DNA of 64,000 nt from assembly GCA_965276825.1 (NCBI GenBank), contig OZ255630.1, positions 620,001 to 684,000 on the forward strand. Reading direction: 5' to 3'. The notes under the pieces were generated by a model, which ran no database searches, was not told the origin of the DNA, and was given only the letters and a program-made list of their open reading frames with translations. Source of the DNA: G965276765 sp965276825. Its GTDB lineage: Bacteria > Actinomycetota > Acidimicrobiia > Acidimicrobiales > Palsa-688. The translations under genes were made by a program, and so were the position numbers. Below are positions 34,971 to 44,448 of the stretch, one piece after another (position 1 is the first letter of the stretch; each line of letters begins with the position of its first letter).

Positions 34971-36440
34971 TCAGAACTGGAGGGCGGTGAGCTCGGGGTA
35001 CCAGGACCTGGCCCGGTCCACCGAGGCGCGCCAGCGGTCGCGATCGGGTTGGCTCGCCGGCTCGACGACGGCCCGCGGCGACCACGCTGCGGCGATGTCG
35101 TCCTCGCCCGACCAGGTGCCCACGGCCATGCCGGCGAGGTAGCCGGCGCCGAGGGTGGTGGCCTCGAGCTCCCTGCTCAGCTCGACCGGACGGGCGCAGG
35201 CGTCGGCCAGGGCCTGGACGAAGATCGGGTTGGCGCTCATGCCGCCGTCGACGCGCAGGGTCGCGACCCGCAGCCCGGCGTCGGTCTCGGCCGCCTCGAG
35301 CAGGTCGGCGCCGGCTTGCGCCACCCCCTCGAGCACGGCGCGCACGAGCTGCCCCCGCCCGCTGCCACGGGTGAAGCCGAGCACGGCCCCCCTCGCCCCG
35401 AAGTCCCACACCGGCGTGCCGAGACCCGACAGGGCCGGGACCACGACGACGTCGCCGCTGTCGGGCACCGATGCGGCCACCTCGGCGGACGCCGCCGCCG
35501 TCGCGATCACGCCCAGGTCCTCCACCAGCCAGTCCACCGCCGACCCCGCCGCCAGCATGATGGCCTCCACCCCCCACGTGCGGCGGCCGAGGCGCGACCA
35601 CGCCACGATCGGGAAGCATCCGCCCGCACCGCGGGTGGCGAAGGCGGGGCGGTCACCCACGCACACGTCGAGCATGGCCCCGGTGCCGAAGGTGGCCTTG
35701 CTCAGGCCGGGCCGGGTGCAGCTCTGCCCGACCAGCGAGGCCTGCTGGTCGCCGGCCAGACCAGCGAGGGGCGGAGCACCTGGCAGCGCAGTCGCCGGGC
35801 CGACCACTCCGGTGGAGTCGACGATGGTCGCCAGCGCGGCCGGCGGGATACCGAGGCGCTCGCACCTGGCGGTGTCCCACCCGGCGCCGTCCTCGGTCAG
35901 CACACCGGTCATGGCCGCATTGGACGGATCGGTCACGTGCAGGGCACCCCCGCTCAGCTGCCAGGCGATCCAGCTGTCGACCGTGCCGACCCGCGTGCCG
36001 GGGCTGCGGGCCGGGTCGTGGGCGTCGAGCAGGGCGACCCACTTGAGGGCCGTCTCGCTCGGCGAGAGGCGCATCCCCTCGGCCTGCAGCTCGAGGCAGG
36101 TGCCGGCGGTGCGCAGGTCCTGCCAGCCGATGCCGGGACCGATCGGCTGGCCGGTCGTGGCGTCCCAGGCCACGGCGGAGGCCCGCTGGGCGGCGATCCC
36201 GACGGCATCGACGGGACCCGCCGCGGCCAGAGTCTCCCTGGCCGCGTCGACGGCGGCCGCCGCGAGGGCGTCGGCGTCGAATTCGACGAGCCCGGCGAAG
36301 GGCACCGACGGGGGGGTGGCCCGGCGGGAGACGGCCTCGACGGCACCATCGGCCCTGACCACGGCGGCGCGGACGTTGGACGTGCCGACGTCGACGACGA
36401 GGATGCTGATGGCGCTGGCCCTCCCTGTCCTCCGGCGCAC
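34971..36440 (-). CDS. FGGY-family carbohydrate kinase (glycerol kinase-like)
   Basis: About 489 residues of the actin-like ATPase superfamily: ILVVDVGTSNVRAAVV at the N-terminus, AGDQQASLVGQ and KATFGTGAMLDV (phosphate motifs), LRVDGGMSANPIFVQALAD (adenosine motif) and ATTLGAGYLAGMAVG. It phosphorylates a polyol or sugar, probably glycerol. The start is uncertain: GTG 36440 is in frame, but the best ribosome-binding-like run (GGGAGGG, about 36420-36426) precedes an ATC codon further in. Confidence 0.85.
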   Translation of the reverse strand: MRRRTGRASAISILVVDVGTSNVRAAVVRADGAVEAVSRRATPPSVPFAGLVEFDADALAAAAVDAARETLAAAGPVDAVGIAAQRASAVAWDATTGQPIGPGIGWQDLRTAGTCLELQAEGMRLSPSETALKWVALLDAHDPARSPGTRVGTVDSWIAWQLSGGALHVTDPSNAAMTGVLTEDGAGWDTARCERLGIPPAALATIVDSTGVVGPATALPGAPPLAGLAGDQQASLVGQSCTRPGLSKATFGTGAMLDVCVGDRPAFATRGAGGCFPIVAWSRLGRRTWGVEAIMLAAGSAVDWLVEDLGVIATAAASAEVAASVPDSGDVVVVPALSGLGTPVWDFGARGAVLGFTRGSGRGQLVRAVLEGVAQAGADLLEAAETDAGLRVATLRVDGGMSANPIFVQALADACARPVELSRELEATTLGAGYLAGMAVGTWSGEDDIAAAWSPRAVVEPASQPDRDRWRASVDRARSWYPELTALQF

Positions 36441-36589
36441 TCGGGCCGGTGCGCCACCTCGAGGCGCGCCGCGGAGCCTACCGGCGACCCCGTTCGGCGT
36501 CCCTCCTCGACTTCCCCTCCGGCACCCCCTCTGCCCCCGGTCCCTGTGCACCCCGGTCCCTGTGCACCCGGGGAGCCGGCAGCATTCCC

Positions 36590-36602
36590 AACAATGATTG
36601 TT
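36590..36602. promoter_or_regulatory. Fur/PerR-type operator
   Basis: AACAATGATTGTT is a perfect 6-1-6 palindrome of the Fur-box type. It lies just upstream of the putative -10 (TACGGT, 36609-36614) of the fur gene, so Fur can repress its own operon. Confidence 0.7.
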
Positions 36603-36608
36603 GTTTGC

Positions 36609-36614
36609 TACGGT
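36609..36614 (+). promoter_or_regulatory. -10 element (TACGGT) of the fur gene
   Basis: TACGGT ends 7 bases before the GTG at 36622 and lies just beside the Fur-like palindrome; this decides the GTG as start. Confidence 0.5.
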
Positions 36615-36621
36615 TGCACCT

Positions 36622-37069
36622 GTGCGGTCGCCGGAGGACATGATCGAGTTGTTCCGGTCCCGCGGCCTCAAGGTCACCCCCCAGCGGGTGTGCATCTTCG
36701 AGCTCCTCCACGACAGTCGGGTCCACCCGACGGCCGAGGCGATCCACCTCCAGGCGACGGCCCGGATGCCGACGATGTCGCTGAAGACGGTGTACCAGAC
36801 CCTCAACGACCTGGCCCGCATGGGCGAGCTGAGCCAGCTCGACCTCGGCACGGGATCGAGCCGCTTCGACCCCGACGTCACCCCGCACCACCACCTGGTC
36901 TGCACGAGCTGCGGCAAGATCCGCGACCTGCACGCCGACTTCGACGGCCTCGCCCTCGAGGCGACCGACGCCCAGGGCTTCGTCGTCGGCGCGGCCGACG
37001 TGGTGTTCCGCGGCACCTGCACCGACTGCCAACCACCCGAACCCGCAACCCAACAGGAGCATGCCCCCC

Positions 37070-37077
<8 letters not shown>
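36622..37077 (+). CDS. Fur-family metalloregulator (Fur/PerR)
   Basis: About 151 residues: winged HTH (FRSRGLKVTPQRVCIFELL and MPTMSLKTVYQTLNDLARMG), metal-site segment TPHHHLVCTSCGKIRDLH with CxxC zinc ligands, and a second CTDC at the C-terminus. The family represses iron or peroxide-stress genes. Cotranscribed with rubrerythrin, which makes a PerR-like peroxide role likely; sensing type cannot be decided by eye. Its last codons overlap the rubrerythrin start. Confidence 0.9.
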
Positions 37078-37489
<412 letters not shown>

Positions 37490-37646
37490 TCCACCTCGGC
37501 GCCGCCGCAGGACGCGGCCCAGGAGGGACCCGGACGCGGGCACCGGTGCACGTCGCGCCGGTGCCCGTCGTCGCCCACCACCTCCGTCGACACCCGCCGG
37601 ATCGACGCCCGCCTCGATCGACACCCGCCAGGGAGGAGTCGCTCCG

Positions 37647-38987
37647 TTGACGACCACCTACGACCCCAGAGATCCCGCCTACTACGACGCGGGCGATCTC
37701 CGCGGAGAGCTCACGAGGGTCTACGACCTCTGCCACGGATGCCGGCTCTGCTTGTCGCTGTGCCCGTCGTTCCCGACCATGTTCAACCTGATCGACGCCC
37801 GTGACGGCGACGTGGCCGCCCTGACCCCGGCCGAGCAGGACCAGGTGGTCGACGAGTGCTACCAGTGCAAGCTCTGCTACGTGAAGTGCCCGTACATCCC
37901 GCCGCACGAATGGGAGCTCGACTTCCCCCGTCTGATGCTGCGGGCCGAGGCGGTCCAGCGACGCAACGGGGCCAGCCTGCGCAGCCGGATCACCGACCAG
38001 GCTCTCGGGCGGACCGATCTGGTCGGCCGCATCGGCACGGCCACCGCCGGCCTGACCAACGCGGCCATCGGCACGCCGGGCTCGGCGCTGCGGCGGGTCA
38101 TGGACAGGACCGTCGGCATCGCCGCCGAGCGGGTGCTCCCGCCGTTCACCCGGACCCGCTTCTCGACCTGGTTCGAGCACCGGCGGGGCCGCGGGCCCGA
38201 GCACCGCAGGCTGGGCCGGCCCGAGCAGGCCAGGGCGGCGATCTTCCCGACCTGCCTGGTCGAGTACCAGGCCCCCGAGATCGGCCACGACCTGGTCAAG
38301 GTCTACGAGCGCAACGGCGTCAGCTGCAGCCTGACCGAGGGTGCGGGGTGCTGTGGGGCGCCGTTCCTCCACAGCGGCGACTTCGATGCCTTCGAGCGCG
38401 CCGCCGCGAAGAACCTGCCGGGCCTCGCCGACGCCGTCAGGTCGGGACGCGACATCGTCGTGCCCCAACCGACCTGCGGCTACGTCCTCAAGCGTGACTA
38501 CCCCGCCTACCTCGACAGCGACGACGCCAGGCTCGTCGGCGCCCACACCTACGACGCCTCCGAGTACCTGTGGCGGCTCCACAAGGGGGCGGGGACCGAG
38601 CTCGACACCACCTTCGACGGCGACGTCCCCGAGACCACGACCTACCACGTGCCCTGCCACCTGCAGGCGCAGAACATCGGGTTGCGCAGCCGCGACCTGC
38701 TCAAGCTGACCGGGACCAAGGTCACCCTGGCCAACAAGTGCTCGGGCATCGACGGGATGTGGGGCCTGCGCTCGGACAACTACGAGCTGGCCAGGAAGGT
38801 CGCCCAGCCGCTCAAGGCGGCCATCGACAAGAGCGACGCCGAGGTCATCGCCGGCGACTGCCACCTGGCCAACGGCGCCATCAACCAGGAGACCGGACGG
38901 GTCGTGCGCCACCCCCTCCAGCAGCTGGCCAGGGCCTACGGCATCCCGGAGGAGGACCCCTCGCCCTCGGAGAGGGAGCCCCGATGA
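37647..38987 (+). CDS. (Fe-S)-binding protein, GlpC/HdrD-like with two CCG domains
   Basis: 446 residues. Two 4Fe-4S motifs lie at the N-terminus (CHGCRLCLSLCPSFP and CYQCKLCYVKCPY), followed by two CCG-type cysteine-rich domains (GAGCCGAPFLHSGD, and HVPCHLQAQNIG with NKCSGIDGMWG). Such proteins pass electrons between quinones or heterodisulfides and soluble partners. The start is TTG at 37647, 9 bases after a strong GGAGGAG; no ATG or GTG fits. The 157-base gap from rubrerythrin is bridged by the same direction of transcription, and the pairing rubrerythrin-FeS-DUF3501 recurs in other bacteria. Confidence 0.88.
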   Translation: MTTTYDPRDPAYYDAGDLRGELTRVYDLCHGCRLCLSLCPSFPTMFNLIDARDGDVAALTPAEQDQVVDECYQCKLCYVKCPYIPPHEWELDFPRLMLRAEAVQRRNGASLRSRITDQALGRTDLVGRIGTATAGLTNAAIGTPGSALRRVMDRTVGIAAERVLPPFTRTRFSTWFEHRRGRGPEHRRLGRPEQARAAIFPTCLVEYQAPEIGHDLVKVYERNGVSCSLTEGAGCCGAPFLHSGDFDAFERAAAKNLPGLADAVRSGRDIVVPQPTCGYVLKRDYPAYLDSDDARLVGAHTYDASEYLWRLHKGAGTELDTTFDGDVPETTTYHVPCHLQAQNIGLRSRDLLKLTGTKVTLANKCSGIDGMWGLRSDNYELARKVAQPLKAAIDKSDAEVIAGDCHLANGAINQETGRVVRHPLQQLARAYGIPEEDPSPSEREPR

Positions 38988-39586
38988 CCGCCAAGCTCGG
39001 CCTCGACGACATCATGGACCTGCGGGCCTACGAGCGCGAGCGGGAGGAGATCCGGGCCGGGATCATCGCCCTCAAACGCCTCCGACGCATCGGGGTCGGT
39101 CCGGTCGTGACCCTCGTGTTCGAGAACCGCGAGACGATCCGCTTCCAGGTCCAGGAGATGGCCCGCGCCGAGCGGATGCTCACCGACGAGGCCATCCAGG
39201 GCGAGCTCGACGCCTACAACCCGCTCATCCCCGAGGCCGGCCAGCTCTCCGCCACGCTGTTCGTGGAGCTCACCTCGCGCCAGGAGATGGAGCACTGGCT
39301 GCCCCGGCTGGTCGGCGTCGAACGGGGTGTGGAGCTGCTGATCGGGGAGGGCGACGGCGCCTCGGTCGTGCGCTGCGTGGTCGAGGAGGGCCACGCCGGC
39401 CAGCTGACCAGGGACGAGACCACCGCCTCGGTGCACTACGTCCGCTTCGAGCTCGCACCGCTCGAGGTCGACCGCTTCCTCGACGAGTCGGTCGTGCTCG
39501 CCGTGAACCACCCGGCGTACACCTACGGCACGCACCTGTCGATCGAGACCAAGGGCACCCTGCTCGGCGACCTCCGGCCCGCGTAG
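38984..39586 (+). CDS. DUF3501 family protein
   Basis: 200 residues starting MTAKLGLDDIMDLRAYERER, with VTLVFENRETIRFQVQEMAR in the middle, typical of DUF3501. Function is unknown; it is linked in many genomes to the rubrerythrin and Fe-S genes found just upstream here, so it likely belongs to the same peroxide or redox pathway. The ATG overlaps the previous stop (ATGA), showing translational coupling. Confidence 0.87.
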   Translation: MTAKLGLDDIMDLRAYEREREEIRAGIIALKRLRRIGVGPVVTLVFENRETIRFQVQEMARAERMLTDEAIQGELDAYNPLIPEAGQLSATLFVELTSRQEMEHWLPRLVGVERGVELLIGEGDGASVVRCVVEEGHAGQLTRDETTASVHYVRFELAPLEVDRFLDESVVLAVNHPAYTYGTHLSIETKGTLLGDLRPA

Positions 39587-39626
39587 GTCGATCCGCCCCG
39601 GCCTCGACCCGGGCCGGCTCGGCTTT

Positions 39627-39649
39627 GACCCTGGACACCCCCGAGGGTC
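39627..39649. terminator. Short inverted repeat after the DUF3501 gene
   Basis: GACCCT and AGGGTC flank an 11-base loop, 40 bases after the DUF3501 stop. It may end the fur operon transcript, but there is no U tract. Confidence 0.25.
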
Positions 39650-39746
39650 GTGGGCAACAATGACGGTTCCGGTCGTGTCCGAACCGGCGCGGTGATCCCC
39701 GCCGGACCGGGCCACGCCCTCCGCATTTCCCCCCCGAGGACGTCCC

Positions 39747-39992
39747 ATGAACCAGTCAAAGAAGCAGCTGGTATGGCGCCAGAAGGCCGCGTGCCGCGGC
39801 GTCGATCCCGACATCTTCTACCCGGTGTCGGAGGAGGCGGCCGAGGAGGCGCGGGCCATCTGCAGGAGCTGCCCGGTCCTCGAGACGTGCCTGGAGTGGG
39901 CCCTGTCGAGCCGGGAGCGCGACGGCGTCTGGGGGGGCGCCACCGAGCGCGAGCGCAGGCGGATCATCCGCCAGCGTCGACGGTCCGCCTGA
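39747..39992 (+). CDS. WhiB-family iron-sulfur transcriptional regulator
   Basis: 81 residues with the four cluster ligands Cys16, Cys39, Cys42 and Cys48 (AACRG, ICRSCPVLETC), the GVWGG turn and a basic C-terminus (ERERRRIIRQRRRS) for DNA binding. WhiB proteins bind sigma factor and sense redox or NO in actinobacteria. Closest in layout to WhiB1/WhiB2 types, but the subtype is not certain. Confidence 0.93.
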   Translation: MNQSKKQLVWRQKAACRGVDPDIFYPVSEEAAEEARAICRSCPVLETCLEWALSSRERDGVWGGATERERRRIIRQRRRSA

Positions 39993-40030
39993 CCCCCGCG
40001 TCCTTCGCCGGCCTGGGCGGCTGGCCCGGT

Positions 40031-41041
40031 GTGCTCGGCCGGCTGGCGGGCGGCGACGATCTCACCGCCGAGGAGGCCGAGGCCGCGCTCGGAGAGGTGC
40101 TCGCCGGCGAGGCCACCCCGGCCCAGCTGGCCGCGTTCGTGTTCGGCCTGCGCTGCAAGGGGGAGTCGGTGGAGGAGATGCGCGGCCTGGTCGGGGCCAT
40201 GCTGGCCGCGTCCCGCCCCGTCCCGCTGCCCCCGGGGGTCAGGGACCGGCTGATCGACACCTGCGGCACCGGCGGTGACCGCAGCGGGACGATCAACGTG
40301 TCGACCATCGCCGCGCTGGTGGTGGCGGCCGCAGGTGTCCCGGTGTGCAAGCACGGGGGTCGGGCGGCCTCGTCGCTCGCCGGCTCGGCCGACCTGCTCG
40401 AGGCCCTGGGGGTGGCCATCGAGCTCGACGGCCCCGGCGTGGCCCGCTGCATCGCCGAGGCCGGCATCGGCTTCTGCTTCGCGCCGCGCTTCCACCCGGC
40501 CATGCGCCACGCCATCCCCATCCGGCGCGAGCTCGGCGTGCAGACGGCGTTCAACCTGCTCGGTCCCCTCGCCAACCCGGCGAGGGTCCGCCGCCAGGTC
40601 GTCGGGGTCGGCGACGGCGCGATGGCCGGCCGGATGGCGGCGGTGCTCGCCGGCAACGGAGCGGTCGACGTGATGGTGGTCCACGGCGACGACGGCCTCG
40701 ACGAGCTCACGACCACCACCACCTCCCGGGTGATCCGGCGGACGGTGGGATCGGAGCCCACCGAGACCGTCGTCGACCCCGCCGCCCTCGGGCTGGCACC
40801 GGCGCGGGTCGAGGATCTGCGCGGCGGCGACGCGGCGACCAACGCCGGGCTCGCCCGACGGATCCTCGAAGGCCGCCGGGGGCCCCAGCGCGACATCGTG
40901 GCGCTCAACGCGGCGGCGGGCCTCGTCGTCGGCGGGGCGGCGGCCGATCTGGGCGGAGGGGTCGCCCTGGCCTGCGCCGCGCTCGACGACGGCCGGACGT
41001 CCGCCGTGCTCGAGCGGCTCGTGGCCGTGTCGAACTCCTGA
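40031..41041 (+). CDS. trpD: Anthranilate phosphoribosyltransferase
   Basis: About 336 residues. It joins anthranilate to PRPP in tryptophan synthesis. The PRPP-binding DTCGTGGDRSGTINVST, the FCFAPRFHPAMRH motif and FNLLGPLANPA are all present. The anthranilate-contact motif reads KHGGRAASS, where most TrpD proteins have KHGNR. The start is uncertain: GTG 40031 is the first standard codon, but family-like sequence extends to about 39989, where a CTG overlaps the whiB stop. No other trp gene is nearby. Confidence 0.87.
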   Translation: MLGRLAGGDDLTAEEAEAALGEVLAGEATPAQLAAFVFGLRCKGESVEEMRGLVGAMLAASRPVPLPPGVRDRLIDTCGTGGDRSGTINVSTIAALVVAAAGVPVCKHGGRAASSLAGSADLLEALGVAIELDGPGVARCIAEAGIGFCFAPRFHPAMRHAIPIRRELGVQTAFNLLGPLANPARVRRQVVGVGDGAMAGRMAAVLAGNGAVDVMVVHGDDGLDELTTTTTSRVIRRTVGSEPTETVVDPAALGLAPARVEDLRGGDAATNAGLARRILEGRRGPQRDIVALNAAAGLVVGGAAADLGGGVALACAALDDGRTSAVLERLVAVSNS

Positions 41042-41140
41042 CGGGCCCGCGCGCAAGCAACTCGGGCGACCGCTTCCCGCTCGACCCTCTCGCAACCGCG
41101 CCTGCGGCCTCCGACCGCCCAAGTTGGTTCCTTCCGGTCC

Positions 41141-41722
41141 CTAACCCGACCGGCGGCGCACGCCGAGCTCTCCGAGGGCCGCCTCGAAGCCGTCGAGGTC
41201 GGCGGCGACCGGGTCGGGACCCGGCACGGCGGTCACCCGATCGAGGTGGTGGCGCAGGTCGATCGACAGGTCGGCGATCCTCGCCGCGGTCGCCTCCAGC
41301 TGGTGGACCTCCCTGCGGAGCTCACCCACCCGCCGGCTGCGCCAGTGCCGTCCGCTCCTCGCCGCGGACACCAGGCGGGAGTCGATGAGCACCGCCCGGG
41401 CGACGACCTCCCGTCCTGCGGTGTCGAGGGGGCCGGCGGTCGCGCCGCGCTCCGCGCCGCGACCACGTCGGCGTCGGCGCGCTGGACGCGAGAGGTCGGC
41501 TCCGGTGGCCGCGATGACGAGCAGGCTGGCCTGGCGAAGCCGGCGGTGCAGGTTGGCCGCCGGCGACGGCGAGACCAGCCACGTGCGTGGAGCGCCTGAG
41601 GGCACGGACGGATCGACCCGGTTGCGGCGCCCGACCCACCTGGCCGACAGCGCCACACCCGTGGTGGTGGCGAGGACCGTCGCGCCGAGAAGGCCGACGA
41701 CGATCTCCACCAGGTCCGACAT
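41141..41722 (-). CDS. Membrane-anchored protein of unknown function
   Basis: 193 residues. One N-terminal membrane helix (about 5-27) is followed by a basic, Ala/Arg-rich helical domain with a predicted coiled coil near 130-165 (ELRREVHQLEATAARIADL). No family is recognised. TAGGCT exactly 6 bases before the ATG and steady codon bias support it as a gene. Confidence 0.6.
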   Translation of the reverse strand: MSDLVEIVVGLLGATVLATTTGVALSARWVGRRNRVDPSVPSGAPRTWLVSPSPAANLHRRLRQASLLVIAATGADLSRPARRRRRGRGAERGATAGPLDTAGREVVARAVLIDSRLVSAARSGRHWRSRRVGELRREVHQLEATAARIADLSIDLRHHLDRVTAVPGPDPVAADLDGFEAALGELGVRRRSG

Positions 41723-41728
41723 GTCCCG

Positions 41729-41734
41729 AGCCTA
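41729..41734 (-). promoter_or_regulatory. -10 element (TAGGCT) of the gene at 41722
   Basis: On the minus strand TAGGCT lies exactly 6 bases before the ATG at 41722. Confidence 0.55.
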
Positions 41735-41797
41735 GTGGGGGCCGGCGCTCACCAGTCCGGTGCTCACCGGGCCGGCGTGCTCACCGGGCCGACGTGC

Positions 41798-42416
41798 TCA
41801 GGAGGCCAGCCGGGTGCCCGGCTCGAATGCCGGCAGCCGCACGGCCGGCCACGCCAGGCCGGCGTCGGCCTCGACCACCCGGAACCGTGGCGCGGTGCGC
41901 TCCAGGGCCAGCACCCCCCACGACGCGGCCCGCTCCAGGAGGACGTGGAGCAGGTCACCGGTGGCCAGCGCGTCGTCGAGGGCGCGGTGGCTCGGCCGGT
42001 GAGCCAGGCGGAAGTGGTCGGCGAGGGTCCCGAGCCTGCAGTCGCGCACCTCCTCGCGGACCAGGGCGGCGGTAAGGAAGCGCAGGTCGAAGGCCACGTT
42101 GTGGCCCACGACCACGGCCTCGCCGACGAGCTCGACCAGTGCGGGCAGCACCGCGTCGATGCGAGGGGCCGGCGCGACCATCGACCCGGTGATGCCCGCG
42201 AGGTGGGTGATGAGCGGCGGCACCGGGACCCCGGGGTTGACGAGAGTCCGGAACGTACCCGGGCAACGACCACCCCGCAGCCGCGCCGACCTCGGTGATG
42301 GCGGAGTCGGGCGGGAAGCCGCCGGTGGTCTCGAGGTCGATCACGACGAAGGTCACATCGGCGAGCGGCTGGCCCAGGTCGTCGAGTGACCGCGGCACGG
42401 GAAGGGTGGATGCCAC
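41798..42416 (-). pseudogene. DEDDh 3'-5' exonuclease (DNA pol III epsilon-like), frameshifted
   Basis: The N-terminal part starting at GTG 42416 reads FVVIDLETTGGFPPDSAITE and VGA, the Exo I motif. The remainder (FRTLVNPGVPVPPLITHLAG, VVGHNVAFDLRFL for Exo II, SHRALDDALATGDLL for Exo III) lies in another frame from about 42280 to 41798. A change of one base near 42275-42285 would restore a single protein of about 205 residues. All catalytic residues are present, so this may be an assembly or sequencing error rather than a dead gene. TACCGT ends 8 bases before the GTG. Confidence 0.75.
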
Positions 42417-42477
42417 GCCTGCGTACGGTAGACGAACACGTGTTCGCTCGCCAGGTCGCGAGGAGAGGAGGGACCGG

Positions 42478-42483
42478 TACGAT
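42478..42483 (+). promoter_or_regulatory. -10 element (TACGAT) of the NYN gene
   Basis: TACGAT lies exactly 6 bases before the GTG at 42490 and decides this start over the longer open frame. Confidence 0.5.
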
Positions 42484-42489
42484 CGCCAG

Positions 42490-43953
42490 GTGGAGGCGCT
42501 GGCGACATCGGCCCTCCGCCCAGCGCTCGAGCTGGCCTGGGCGGTGGCGAGGGCGGGTGCCGACGCCATGCCTCCGGTGCCGGCGCCGTCGCTGCTCCGG
42601 CCCCTGCTGCGCTTCGCCCGCCTCCCCGAGCGCGCCCTCGACACGGTCCGGGTCACCCTCGACGCCGAGCCCGCCTTCCGGGCCCGGGTGGCCGGCGTCG
42701 CCGACCCCGACGCGCTCGGACGGATCCCGTGGCTGTGGTTGTCGCGACCCGACGGCTGGGACGACGAGCTGACGACTGCGGTGACCGCCGCGGCCGAGGC
42801 GGCCGCCACGGCCGGCGCCGAGCGGGCCGAGCGGGCGGCGACGCGGCGCCTACCAGTCGTCGAGGGCCGACTCGCCGCGCTCGAAGCCGAGCTCGAGGTT
42901 GTCAGGGCGCGCCTGGCGAGGGCTGGCGACGAGCTCGGGGCGGAGCGCGCCGACCGTCGGCGGACGGAGGCGGACGTCGCGGGCCTGGGCCGCCTCCTCG
43001 ACGAGGCCAGGCGGGAGCGGGCCGAGGCCGCGGCGCAGGCGGAGGTGGCGGCCTCCCGGGTCGCCGCCGCTGCGTCCGCCGTGGCCGCCGCCGAGCGGGA
43101 CACCGCTGCGGCCGAGCGCAGGGCGGCCCTCGCACAGGCCGAGATCGAGGCGCTCCGACGGGGGCTGCACGAGCGCACGGAACGCCTCCGAAGGGCGGAG
43201 CAACAGGCGGTCGCCACCGCCCGCACCGAGGCCGAGCGGGCCGGGGCGCTCGCCGGCTCGGTGGCCGAGGCGGCGGAGGCGGCCGGCCGGCTGGGCGTCG
43301 CCCTCGCCGGTGCGGCCGAGCTGCTGGAAGGTCGCGGAGCCGCTCCTGGGACGCCGGCCTCCCGCGACGGTCACGATCGGATCGGTCATGCGCCGCGTGC
43401 GCTGCCCGGCCGCAACCCGGCCGTCGTCATCGCCCAGGGGCCGCACCCCCGGCCCGGACCGTCGCGGGGCGGCTCCCGGCGTCGCCCCGTCGCGTTGCCC
43501 GGCGGGATCTGGGACGATTCGGTCGACGCCGCCCTCCACCTCCTGCGCACCCCCGGCGCTGTGGTGCTGGTCGACGGCTACAACGTGACCCTGTCGGTCT
43601 GGCCGGGCTCGGCGCTCGGCGAGCAGCGGCACCGTCTGGTCACGGCTCTGGCCGAGGCCGCACTGCGCACCGGCGCGGTGGTCGAGGTCGTCTTCGACGG
43701 CGCCGGCGACGCCATCAGCGTGGTCGCCGGCCCCGGCGCGCGCGACCCCGTGCGCGTGGTGTTCTCCCCGGCCGGCGTCGACGCCGACGACGTGATCATC
43801 GAGCGGGCGGTCAGGCTGCCGGCCACCTGCCCGGTCGTGGTGGCGACCGACGACCGGCGGGTGCGTGACGCGGTCGCCGCCGTCGGCGCCAACGTCATCG
43901 GCAGCGGCCAGCTGGTGGAGGCCATCGGCAGGAGCACGGGCCGGGCCGGCTGA
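42490..43953 (+). CDS. NYN-domain RNA-binding/ribonuclease protein (YacP-like) with coiled coil
   Basis: 487 residues. The N-terminal region (1-100) has no clear family; residues 100-270 form a long Ala/Glu/Arg coiled coil; the C-terminal NYN domain has VVLVDGYNVTL, VEVVFDGAG, DADDVIIERAV and VVVATDDRRVRDAV, the PIN-like acidic site. YacP/Rae1-type proteins cleave mRNA on ribosomes; a similar role is inferred. A GTG start is preferred because of the upstream hexamer. Confidence 0.82.
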   Translation: MEALATSALRPALELAWAVARAGADAMPPVPAPSLLRPLLRFARLPERALDTVRVTLDAEPAFRARVAGVADPDALGRIPWLWLSRPDGWDDELTTAVTAAAEAAATAGAERAERAATRRLPVVEGRLAALEAELEVVRARLARAGDELGAERADRRRTEADVAGLGRLLDEARRERAEAAAQAEVAASRVAAAASAVAAAERDTAAAERRAALAQAEIEALRRGLHERTERLRRAEQQAVATARTEAERAGALAGSVAEAAEAAGRLGVALAGAAELLEGRGAAPGTPASRDGHDRIGHAPRALPGRNPAVVIAQGPHPRPGPSRGGSRRRPVALPGGIWDDSVDAALHLLRTPGAVVLVDGYNVTLSVWPGSALGEQRHRLVTALAEAALRTGAVVEVVFDGAGDAISVVAGPGARDPVRVVFSPAGVDADDVIIERAVRLPATCPVVVATDDRRVRDAVAAVGANVIGSGQLVEAIGRSTGRAG

Positions 43954-43980
43954 GGGCCGGGTGCTCCTCGTCGTCGCGGT

Positions 43981-44405
43981 GGTGCTCGGCGGACTTCGGG
44001 GCGCTCCACGTTGGATGCCTGCGGTGCTCGGCGATCTCGGGGCGCTCCACGTTGGATGCTGACGTGGGTCGCCCCCAGGTATGGGGCGAGCGCCGTGCGG
44101 GCCGTCCGAGTGTCCCGAGGTGCGGGGCGGGCGCCGTGCGGCCCGGTCGAGCGTCCCGAGGTGGGGCGGGGACGGCGCCGTCGGCGCCGTTCCGGGGGAG
44201 AGGTCGGCGCCGGCGGCGCCGGCAGTCCTTTCTTTCGGACCGGTTCTGTCGGACTGGTCGAGCCTTTCCATCGGACTGGTCGAGCCGGCGATGCTCGGCG
44301 AGCCGGTGGTGGTGCTCGGCGATCTCGGGGTGCTGCACGTTGGATGCTGACGTGGGTCGCCCCGAGGTGCGGCGGGCGCCGTGCGGCCCGGTCGAACGCC
44401 CCGAG
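43981..44405. repeat. Intergenic dispersed/tandem repeats, no gene
   Basis: A 53-base block (GGTGCTCGGCGATCTCGGGG...) occurs at 44023-44075 and 44311-44363, with a shorter copy at 43981-44018; each contains CACGTTGGATGC. A second unit with GCGCCGTGCGGCCCGGTCGA recurs near 44087, 44128 and 44375, and TCGGACTGGTCGAGCC occurs twice near 44249-44290. Frames across the 495-base gap 43954-44448 are low-complexity and not coding. Confidence 0.75.
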
Positions 44406-44448
44406 ATGCGGGGGAGGGACGGTCACACCCTCGTGCGAGCCTGTCGCC

